A stretch of DNA of 35,913 nucleotides from Candidatus Stahliibacteriota bacterium (GTDB lineage: Bacteria > Hydrothermota > Tepidihabitantia > SM23-42), in NCBI GenBank assembly GCA_030606265.1, contig JAUWGT010000004.1:1-35913 (forward strand), read 5' to 3'. The notes under the pieces are model-generated. The model made no database searches. It saw only the letters and a program-made list of their open reading frames with translations, and was not told the DNA's origin. The stretch's first letter is position 1. Each line of letters begins with the position of its first letter. The translations under genes were made by a program, and so were the position numbers. Shown here piece by piece: positions 19,999 to 27,231 of this stretch.

Positions 19999-20574
19999 AT
20001 GTTAATGAGCCTATATATCACAAAATCAAAAATCAGACAAGATCTGTTTGCGCTTTACTTCACCAACCCAACTCAAAAATACTATCTAAGAGAACTGCAG
20101 CGCATTTTGGGTTATTCTGCTGGTAGTATTCGTCGAGAACTTTTAAAATTCCAAAAAGATGGTTTATTTGGTACACAAAAGGTCGGTAATCTGCTTTACT
20201 ATTCCTTGAACACCAAGCATCCGCTTTTTAATGAGCTGAAAGCTATTGTTTCAAAGACGGTAGGAATTGAGGGCAGTCTAAGGAGTTCCCTATTGACCAT
20301 CAAAGAAATAAAATTTGCATTCATATATGGATCTTTCGCCGCGAAGCGCGAAAAAGGCACGAGCGATATAGATCTCATGATAATAGGTGATCCAGATACA
20401 TCTAGATTGAATGAAAAAATCACTGAATTGGAAGAGAAACTGAAGCGAGACATAAATCCAACGGTCTACGCTTTAAAGGAATATAGAGCCAGAAAAAGAT
20501 CCAAGAGTGGTTTCATTACGGACTTGTTAAGAAATCCAAAAATCATGTTGATAGGTGAAGAAAATGATTTATGA
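19999..20574 (+). CDS. wHTH-fused minimal nucleotidyltransferase (MNT), antitoxin-like
   Basis: N-terminal wHTH (YYLRELQRILGYSAGSIRRELLKFQKDGLF) and GSFAAKREKGTSDIDLMIIG (GSx..DxD). Confidence 0.87.
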   Translation: MLMSLYITKSKIRQDLFALYFTNPTQKYYLRELQRILGYSAGSIRRELLKFQKDGLFGTQKVGNLLYYSLNTKHPLFNELKAIVSKTVGIEGSLRSSLLTIKEIKFAFIYGSFAAKREKGTSDIDLMIIGDPDTSRLNEKITELEEKLKRDINPTVYALKEYRARKRSKSGFITDLLRNPKIMLIGEENDL

Positions 20575-21010
20575 AGATTCAAAAGAGAATCTTTTAAAAC
20601 AGGGGTTGATCAAAAGATGTCCTGTAGACTGGAAAGCTGTCAATAATCTTATTAAAAGGGCTTATACTGACCTGAAAACTGCTGAACGAAATATTTCTGA
20701 TGATGAAGAATGTGCTTACAACTATGCCTATAATGCTATGTTGCGTTCAGGGTTGGCTTTGATGTTCAGTACAGGATTCAGACCTGAGATTAAAGATAAG
20801 CATTTAACTATTGTAAAATTTGCCAGCTCAATATTGGGGATAAAACTCAGAAAGATTATCAATGATTATGATTTCATGCGGAGAAAAAGACATCGCTTCG
20901 TTTATGAACCTGATATTCCCTGTTCAGGAAAAGAGGCATCAGATGCATTAAGAACCGCAAAGAAATTCGTAGACACGATCAGCAAAATGATAAAGACGAA
21001 AAATCCGTAA
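20564..21010 (+). CDS. HEPN-domain protein, partner of MNT
   Basis: Helical, AYNYAYNAMLRSGLALMFSTGFRP...DFMRRKRHRFVYEPDI; start overlaps MNT stop (ATG 20564; track GTG 20555). Confidence 0.8.
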   Translation: MIYEDSKENLLKQGLIKRCPVDWKAVNNLIKRAYTDLKTAERNISDDEECAYNYAYNAMLRSGLALMFSTGFRPEIKDKHLTIVKFASSILGIKLRKIINDYDFMRRKRHRFVYEPDIPCSGKEASDALRTAKKFVDTISKMIKTKNP

Positions 21011-21039
21011 ATCTGTTTAGATTTATAGCACTATATAGA

Positions 21040-21067
21040 TTGACAACCTACGTAAATTTGATATAAT
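21040..21067 (+). promoter_or_regulatory. Promoter TTGACA-N16-TATAAT, probably the ancestral tRNA-Asn promoter
   Basis: TTGACA acctacgtaaatttga TATAAT agaat TCCTCGGTAGC (tRNA-Asn 5' head). Confidence 0.7.
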
Positions 21068-21069
21068 AG

Positions 21070-21194
21070 AATTCCTCGGTAGCTTCAGCCCGAGGCTGAC
21101 TCCGACAATTGTCGGAGCAATGCTGAGTGAAACGAAGTCCGCCTTTGGCGGAGTAGAGCATTCTTCTCTGGCGGAGGTTGTTTAATGAAAGAAT
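21070..21194 (+). repeat. tRNA-Asn-head/hairpin repeat, copy 1 (125 bp)
   Basis: Near-identical to 21431-21560; contains CTCCGACAATTGTCGGAG and TCCGCCTTTGGCGGA hairpins. Confidence 0.92.
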
Positions 21195-21197
21195 ATT

Positions 21198-21443
21198 ATG
21201 TTTACGGTGTACATAATTGAGAGTTTACGAAATGGTAAGCGGTATACGGGTTTTACAACGAAGACTGCTTCTCAGCGACTTGTCCAGCATAATCGGGGAT
21301 GTAATAAATGGACAAGAGAAAATAGACCGTTTCGACTGATTTATGAAGAGTCATATGACACGGAGAGGGAAGCCCGTCAGCGTGAGATATTTCTAAAGAC
21401 GGGAAAAGGAAGACAACTGATTAATAATAAAATTCCTCGGTAG
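21198..21443 (+). CDS. GIY-YIG nuclease family protein
   Basis: TVYIIESLRNGKRYTGFTTKTASQRLVQHNRG; last codons and stop lie in repeat copy 2. Confidence 0.85.
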   Translation: MFTVYIIESLRNGKRYTGFTTKTASQRLVQHNRGCNKWTRENRPFRLIYEESYDTEREARQREIFLKTGKGRQLINNKIPR

Positions 21444-21560
21444 CTTCAGCCCGAGGCTGACTCCGACAATTGTCGGAGCAATGCTGAGTGAAACGAAGTC
21501 CGCCTTTGGCGGAGTAGAGCATTCTTCTCTGGTCTGGCGGAGGCTGTTTAATGAAAGAAT
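21431..21560 (+). repeat. tRNA-Asn-head/hairpin repeat, copy 2 (130 bp)
   Basis: Same as copy 1 with a 5-nt insertion (ggtctgg vs gg); directly abuts tRNA. Confidence 0.92.
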
Positions 21561-21632
21561 TCCTCGGTAGCTCAATGGTAGAGCATCCGGCTGTTAACCG
21601 GAGGGTTGCAGGTTCGAATCCTGCCCGAGGAG
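21561..21632 (+). tRNA. tRNA-Asn (anticodon GTT)
   Basis: TCCTCGG acceptor pairs CCGAGGA; anticodon arm TCCGG-CTGTTAA-CCGGA; T arm GCAGG-TTCGAAT-CCTGC; CCA not encoded. Confidence 0.96.
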
Positions 21633-21634
21633 TG

Positions 21635-21719
21635 CTTCGACAGGCTCAGCATTCCCGTGCTGGGTCTGTTCAAGCATACTGAGCGGAGCCCGGAGTATTA
21701 TCGAAGGGCGGAGTCGAAG
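21635..21719. repeat. Hairpin element with CTTCGAC/GTCGAAG ends between tRNA and second GIY-YIG gene
   Basis: CTTCGACaggCTCAG ... CTGAGcgg...GTCGAAG. Confidence 0.7.
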
Positions 21720-21727
21720 GTTACCAT

Positions 21728-21979
21728 ATGTGGTATGTCTATATCATCGAATGTTCCGATAAATCACTATATACTGGCGTGACTTCAGACATTAACCGCC
21801 GCCTAAAAGAACACAATTCTGGTAACGGCGGGAAATATACGAGGGGAAGAATTCCAGTTACCCTGGTATACTATAAATCCTTCAAATCCAAATCTGAAGC
21901 ACTAAGGAGAGAGATCCAACTTAAGGGGTGGACTCAGGCAAAAAAGATAGCGCTAATAGAAAAAACCATATTAAATTGA
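21728..21979 (+). CDS. GIY-YIG nuclease family protein (second, divergent)
   Basis: MWYVYIIECSDKSLYTGVTSDINRRLKEHNSGNGGKYTR. Confidence 0.9.
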   Translation: MWYVYIIECSDKSLYTGVTSDINRRLKEHNSGNGGKYTRGRIPVTLVYYKSFKSKSEALRREIQLKGWTQAKKIALIEKTILN

Positions 21980-22064
21980 AACAACTTAGTTGGAGTAATA
22001 GATAAAATAAGGTCATGTATAAACTTCTCCGTTCATTATGACTTAGAGAAAAGCATCGGACATT

Positions 22065-22191
22065 GCCTGATAAATCAGGCGACTACAGTTGATTGAATCA
22101 TAAGTCATTGGAAGTCACGCTGCGCTGTAGTTGTTCAATTCATTGGACTGTTTGATAAATCACCTGCTTGCCTCAGGCGGGGGCGACTACA
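22065..22191. repeat. Non-coding palindrome/repeat patch with two TGATAAATCA...GGCGACTACA modules
   Basis: GCCTGATAAATCAGGC then GACTACA at 22081; TGATAAATCACC...CAGGCGGGGGCGACTACA at 22153-22191. Confidence 0.5.
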
Positions 22192-22240
22192 AAGGAGAGC
22201 TTTGGTAGAATTGAGAGAGATGAGTGGACTTCTTTTACCC

Positions 22241-22268
22241 TTGACACATTGAGAATTATCATTATAAT
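22241..22268 (+). promoter_or_regulatory. Promoter TTGACA-N16-TATAAT
   Basis: -10 ends 9 nt before ATG 22278. Confidence 0.75.
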
Positions 22269-22277
22269 TATAAGGTT

Positions 22278-25200
22278 ATGAGGAGGCATTTTCGAGGTTA
22301 TAAAAACAGACTTAAGTATCTAGTGCTTTTAACAATTTTGGGTTCAATAGCCTATGCTCAAACAGGTGCCCGATACTTGGTCATAACCCCTGACAATTTC
22401 TATAATACATTACAGCCTCTGGTTGAATGGAAATACAAAAAAGGTATGAAGCCGGCAGTATACAAGCTCTCGCAGGTCGGTTATGATTCAGTCTCGATAA
22501 GGAATTTTATCCTCAATTGCTACGATACATGGGATATTCAACCTGAATTCGTAATTCTTGTCGGTCATCCAGGATACATCCCGATGTGCTATTATCCTTA
22601 TGGCGGGTACAACTATTACACGGATAACTACTATGGTAATATGGACGGCGATATTTACAATGAGATATTGCCGGGCAGGCTTTCAGTACAAGATACTACA
22701 CAGCTAAAAACTATCATTAATAAAGTCTTTGCTTATGAACGTCATCCATTTACAAGCGATTCACTATGGTTTAAGAAAGGCGTTGCAATAGCGAATTGTG
22801 ATGGTGATGATGATTCGATCTATCTTTATTGCATGAGGTATGCGGAAAGTCTGGCAGTAAACAATGGTTTTGCATTGGTAGATACGTTCTGCAATTATAC
22901 AGGACACAACTACACTCATATCCAAAATTCAATTAACCAAGGTCGTATGTTTGTCATGTACCGCGGTAATGCGAGCGTTCATTGGTATAATCCCTTTGAT
23001 CTTAACCCTTATTCATTAGCTAATGGCGATAAGCTACCGATCATACTTTCTACTACGTGCCGGACCGTTTCGCCGAGTTCATCGCCTATCCTTGGCGAAA
23101 ATTTTCTAAGGGTCGGTACGCCGACGAATTTGAGAGGTGCCGTTGCCTTTTATGGCGGTACGCGTAATACTGGCAATGCCGCCCATTTGAGAAATGCGGT
23201 TGCGATGGGTTTCCTCGATGCTATTTTCATCGATAACAAACGCACCTTTGGTGAAGCAGGGGAAGGGGGGAGAAAAAGAGTTTATCAACAGTGGGGTGAT
23301 CTCCGAGAATACAATAATTTCACCTGCCTCGGTGATCCTGAACTCAACCTTTGGACAGATTCACCTTGTTCTCTAGATGTTCAGCACCCTGAATTCGTAC
23401 CTTTCAGTGCATTCAATTTCGTTGTTACGGTTAAGAAAGCAGATGACCAAACATTGATCAGCGATGCATTTGTTTGTGTCGCGGGGAAACTGGATACGAC
23501 TGTCTATTTCCTTGACACAACTGACATCAACGGCGAGGTGAATTTCAACATTGATCCACAAATCCTTAACGATACACTCTACATAACAGTGACTGGCAGA
23601 AACCTCCTGCCTTACGAAGGATCAATGCAGGTAAAGATCCTCAACTATTGTCATATAGTATATTTAAATTCATTTGTTGATGATTCAGCGGCTGGTAATG
23701 ATGATGGTAGGATTAACCCCACTGAGGATATTGAACTGCCAGTCTGGATCAGCAATCTGAGCGAGAGCACCGGCGTTGCTATTACTGGCAAGCTGAGATC
23801 GAACGACAGTTATATTACATTGACTGATACGGTAAAGAACTTTGGTGATGTATTAGGTGGCGACTCTGCTTTTACGGGTTCAGACGGCTTCAATTTCACC
23901 GTCGTTCATTCATGTCCAGATGGTCATCAAATTGATTTTGAATTGCTATGTTCAGATATCAACGACTCAATCTGGATGTCTGAATTTTCAAAGGTCGTTC
24001 TTGCACCGAAATTTATACTGAGTGGAATAACCCTGAGTGGCGGTAATGGCAACAATATTCTGGAGCCAGCTGAGACTCTTGATGTTATTATTTCCTTGCG
24101 CAACCAAGGTGCTGCAGCAGCTGATAGTGTTAGTACAGTACTTCGTTGTGCAGCCCCTGAGGTTTTTATCCTTGATAGCATCGGAACATTTGGTCATATC
24201 GGTAGTGATAGCACGCAGGATAACGACCAGGATCCTTTTGTTATAGCTGCTGATTCTGGTGTTCCAATAGGCACGGTCGTCGACTTTGAAATGGTCGTGT
24301 ACTCGAACTACTGCAATGACACAATACGATTTGAGTTGGTCATTGGACAGAAAAACTATTATCTCTGGAACCCTGATCTATCACCATCATCTGGTGAAAA
24401 TATCCACGCTATTCTGAATAGTACAGGCTATAGTGGTGACTATGGAACTAACCTGCCTTCAGATTTGAATACCTATCAGACATTGCTCGTTTGTCTGGGT
24501 GTTTATTCAATTCGCTATTTGATAACGCAAGGGAGTACTGAGGCGGTGGCAATTACTGATTATTTGAACAACGGCGGCAGGGTTTATCTGGAGGGAAGTT
24601 CTGCGTGGTTTGTCGACCCGCAGTATCACAATGGACACGATTTTGGTCCACTTTTTGGCATCAATGCTACAACCTGGAGCTATGGTGATATGGGTCCAGT
24701 TGTTGGACATCCAAGTACCTTTACTAATAGTATGTATTTTGATTATGGTGGGGAGAATAGGTACATGGATCATATTGACCCAACAGGTAGCGGTTTCTTG
24801 ATCTTGCGCGATAACAACAATAGCTACAACTGCGGCATTGCTAATGATGCTGGTTCGTACCGGACCGTGGGCGTTTCTTTTGAACTGGGTGGACTAATTG
24901 ATGCGTCGCCACCTTCAACACGGGCCGCATTGCTTGATTCAATAATGAATTTTTTTGGGGTTCCATTGCCGGGTGTGTTTGAAAATTCTCAAGAGCGTTT
25001 GGATATTGCACATTTTAGCATTTCACCAAATCCGTTTATGAAGCTAACAGAAATCAGCTTCAGCACCGGGCATGGGGCAAAAGGCATAGAGTTTTTGGGA
25101 ATCTACGATATTTTAGGACGGTTGATTCGTATTTTACCTACCAGTCAGTGTAATCTGAATGAATCTGTGTTTTCTGTGTGCTGGGATGGTTCAGATGAAC

Positions 25201-25289
25201 ATGCTCGTCCTGTGCCAGCAGGGGTATACTTTGTGCGCGTTAAAGCAAAAGATATTGAAAAAACCGAGAAAGTAATAAAACTGAAGTAG
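22278..25289 (+). CDS. Gingipain/C25-like peptidase with C-terminal FlgD-like sorting domain
   Basis: Signal peptide; YLVITPDNFYNTLQPLVEWKYKKGMKPAVYKLS, LVGHPGYIP, LGENFLRVGTPTNLRGAVAFYGGTRNT; C-term FSISPNPFMKLTEISFS...GIYDILGRLIR...VPAGVYFVRVKA. Confidence 0.87.
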   Translation: MRRHFRGYKNRLKYLVLLTILGSIAYAQTGARYLVITPDNFYNTLQPLVEWKYKKGMKPAVYKLSQVGYDSVSIRNFILNCYDTWDIQPEFVILVGHPGYIPMCYYPYGGYNYYTDNYYGNMDGDIYNEILPGRLSVQDTTQLKTIINKVFAYERHPFTSDSLWFKKGVAIANCDGDDDSIYLYCMRYAESLAVNNGFALVDTFCNYTGHNYTHIQNSINQGRMFVMYRGNASVHWYNPFDLNPYSLANGDKLPIILSTTCRTVSPSSSPILGENFLRVGTPTNLRGAVAFYGGTRNTGNAAHLRNAVAMGFLDAIFIDNKRTFGEAGEGGRKRVYQQWGDLREYNNFTCLGDPELNLWTDSPCSLDVQHPEFVPFSAFNFVVTVKKADDQTLISDAFVCVAGKLDTTVYFLDTTDINGEVNFNIDPQILNDTLYITVTGRNLLPYEGSMQVKILNYCHIVYLNSFVDDSAAGNDDGRINPTEDIELPVWISNLSESTGVAITGKLRSNDSYITLTDTVKNFGDVLGGDSAFTGSDGFNFTVVHSCPDGHQIDFELLCSDINDSIWMSEFSKVVLAPKFILSGITLSGGNGNNILEPAETLDVIISLRNQGAAAADSVSTVLRCAAPEVFILDSIGTFGHIGSDSTQDNDQDPFVIAADSGVPIGTVVDFEMVVYSNYCNDTIRFELVIGQKNYYLWNPDLSPSSGENIHAILNSTGYSGDYGTNLPSDLNTYQTLLVCLGVYSIRYLITQGSTEAVAITDYLNNGGRVYLEGSSAWFVDPQYHNGHDFGPLFGINATTWSYGDMGPVVGHPSTFTNSMYFDYGGENRYMDHIDPTGSGFLILRDNNNSYNCGIANDAGSYRTVGVSFELGGLIDASPPSTRAALLDSIMNFFGVPLPGVFENSQERLDIAHFSISPNPFMKLTEISFSTGHGAKGIEFLGIYDILGRLIRILPTSQCNLNESVFSVCWDGSDEHARPVPAGVYFVRVKAKDIEKTEKVIKLK

Positions 25290-25324
25290 ACTGAAGTACA
25301 AAACTTACAGTCCATTCACTCTGT

Positions 25325-25355
25325 CACTTTGGTAATTACCAGAGTGGCGTTTTTT
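25325..25355 (+). terminator. Rho-independent terminator
   Basis: CACTTTGGTAATTACCAGAGTG hairpin followed by GCGTTTTTT. Confidence 0.75.
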
Positions 25356-26646
25356 AAATTTGTTTGGATAAAAGATTTTTTATCTTGCTGTACAACCTCG
25401 GTTTTGACTGAGGAAAATACCAGGTATAGAAGAGGTTATTGTGATATAAAGGATCGGTATTCTCGTCAAAGCCGGTTTTTTCAAACTCTTTGGTATGCGG
25501 GATAGGTGAAAATTCGCATAGGTGCGCGTGCACTTGCAATTCATGACATAGTTTGATCGAATCAATAATTTCTTCATGTTCCTGATCTGGCATGCCAAAC
25601 AATATGTAAGTATGTATTGCATCTGCAGAAAAGCCGGCTTGTTTTAGAACCTTGACTGCATTCATGAATTCCTCAGTATTTACCTTACCACCGGTACGTT
25701 GTTGAACCTCTGGGTTGGTCGTTTCCAGGCTCAAATACATTGTTTTAAAATTCGCCTTATACATTAGATGGGCGATCTCTTCAGTTATATACCGACAGTG
25801 CAAGCCATTAGAAGCGTGAAAATTTAGTTTGTATTGCCGCTGCACGATTTCATGGAGAAGACTGGGGAATTTTTTATTATAGAGCAATGCGTCATCAAAA
25901 AAAGCGATATTTTTTGTCTTTTGTGCAAATTGGTCTAATTGCCTGATGATTACCTTATTAACAAAAATGCGAAAGTTCGGGCATAATACCTTTATTGCGC
26001 AGTACGTGCAATTGAAGGGACAACCCCGTGAGGTTAGGATAATCCCATAATCGAGTTTATCATACAAAGAAAAATCAGGTGTAGCACGACCGGGATTCAA
26101 CTCAGTAGTTGCAGGATACCCTAAATCAGCTAGTAGATCGATAAGATGGGCTTCTGAAGGACCGGTGAAAATTATATCTGCACCAGAATATTTTTTCGCG
26201 TGTTTTTGGCAAATCGTGGCATAAATACCACCGAGGATAATCTTTGTTTCTGGAAACACTTCTCTTAGAATCTTTATTATTTCGAATACACCGAGATACC
26301 AGTAGGTCATGCTCGAAGTGACAAATACAATATCTGGTTGGGGCAATTTTCTTATCACTTTCACAAAACATTCTCTTGGTATGCCATATCGTTTATAGCA
26401 TCGCGGTACGATTTCAAATATTTCAGGTTTCTCAACAACTTCGTGGTGGTACTTACCCCGTCCATAAATATCAGTTTTGGTTTTGGTTTTGTAATAAGGA
26501 CTCAAGCGATCCATGCAATCGATAAAGTCGATTTCAAACCCGATTTTTTTTAGAATATTTGCAACGATCAATAGACCAACTGGTTTATTCCAAAAATCAA
26601 ACGCCTTGAAATCATAGACCCATGGGTTGACTAATAATGCGCGCAT
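25354..26646 (-). CDS. B12-binding-domain radical SAM protein
   Basis: N-terminal B12-like fold; SRGCPFNCTYCAIK [4Fe-4S] motif. Confidence 0.92.
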   Translation of the reverse strand: MRALLVNPWVYDFKAFDFWNKPVGLLIVANILKKIGFEIDFIDCMDRLSPYYKTKTKTDIYGRGKYHHEVVEKPEIFEIVPRCYKRYGIPRECFVKVIRKLPQPDIVFVTSSMTYWYLGVFEIIKILREVFPETKIILGGIYATICQKHAKKYSGADIIFTGPSEAHLIDLLADLGYPATTELNPGRATPDFSLYDKLDYGIILTSRGCPFNCTYCAIKVLCPNFRIFVNKVIIRQLDQFAQKTKNIAFFDDALLYNKKFPSLLHEIVQRQYKLNFHASNGLHCRYITEEIAHLMYKANFKTMYLSLETTNPEVQQRTGGKVNTEEFMNAVKVLKQAGFSADAIHTYILFGMPDQEHEEIIDSIKLCHELQVHAHLCEFSPIPHTKEFEKTGFDENTDPLYHNNLFYTWYFPQSKPRLYSKIKNLLSKQI

Positions 26647-26651
26647 GTTTG

Positions 26652-26679
26652 ATTGTACTTAATTGGAAAGAAATATCAA
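26652..26679 (-). promoter_or_regulatory. Promoter TTGATA-N16-TACAAT
   Basis: Minus strand; -10 is 5 nt from ATG 26646. Confidence 0.65.
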
Positions 26680-26767
26680 GGCTGCAATTTTTTCATAGGT
26701 GATGCCTATTTGTTACGTTCATACCTGCAGTAAAAATGGAGGTAAAGTAAGTTTCTGTTTTTTTATA

Positions 26768-26795
26768 TTGACTTTGCTCTGCAGATTTATAGAAT
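26768..26795 (+). promoter_or_regulatory. Promoter TTGACT-N16-TAGAAT
   Basis: -10 is 6 nt from ATG 26802. Confidence 0.65.
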
Positions 26796-26801
26796 TGTAG
26801 T

Positions 26802-27023
26802 ATGGAAATAATAATCGTTCTTTTCTGGTTAGTCGCAATGGGGATCGGGCTTCTTGGTACGGTATTTTGGATATGGATGATAATCGAAGTCGCGACAAAA
26901 GAGCCTGAAAATGGTAATGACAAGATCGTGTGGATTCTTGTCGTGGTATTGGCTGGTGTTATCGGCGCGGCAGTTTACTACTTTGTAAGAAGACCAGAAC
27001 GAATGAAGAAGTTCGGTAAATAA
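26802..27023 (+). CDS. PLDc_N-like small membrane protein
   Basis: Two TM helices, TVFWIWMIIEVATKEPENGNDKIVWILVVVLAGVIGAAVYYFVRRP. Confidence 0.8.
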   Translation: MEIIIVLFWLVAMGIGLLGTVFWIWMIIEVATKEPENGNDKIVWILVVVLAGVIGAAVYYFVRRPERMKKFGK

Positions 27024-27144
27024 ATACGAACAGAGCCAATACATAACTCAAATTAGCATTTCAAATAGCCGGTATATGGTATTAATCCAGCGGTTACCAA
27101 TCTGCAAGGTGCAACGGTTTATGCCTGGACAATGGGGACGGTGC

Positions 27145-27173
27145 TTGACAAAAGGGAAGATTCAAGATATATT
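27145..27173 (+). promoter_or_regulatory. Promoter TTGACA-N17-TATATT upstream of the AAA-TPR-BTAD regulator
   Basis: TTGACA aaagggaagattcaaga TATATT. Confidence 0.65.
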
Positions 27174-27231
27174 ACCTACTAGTAAATGTTGTCCCTTTTT
27201 CAATTGCAATTAACAGTAGGGCTATAATTTT

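Noticed and set aside
21073-21632. Group I intron in tRNA-Asn
   Set aside because: The tRNA at 21561 is complete and uninterrupted and no intron core was recognised; insertion/duplication is simpler.
27056-27180. Possible remnant PVYGINPAVTNLQGATVYAWTMGTVLDKREDSRYITY in the intergenic region
   Set aside because: Short, no clear family match by eye; could be chance, and it overlaps a good promoter for the SARP gene.
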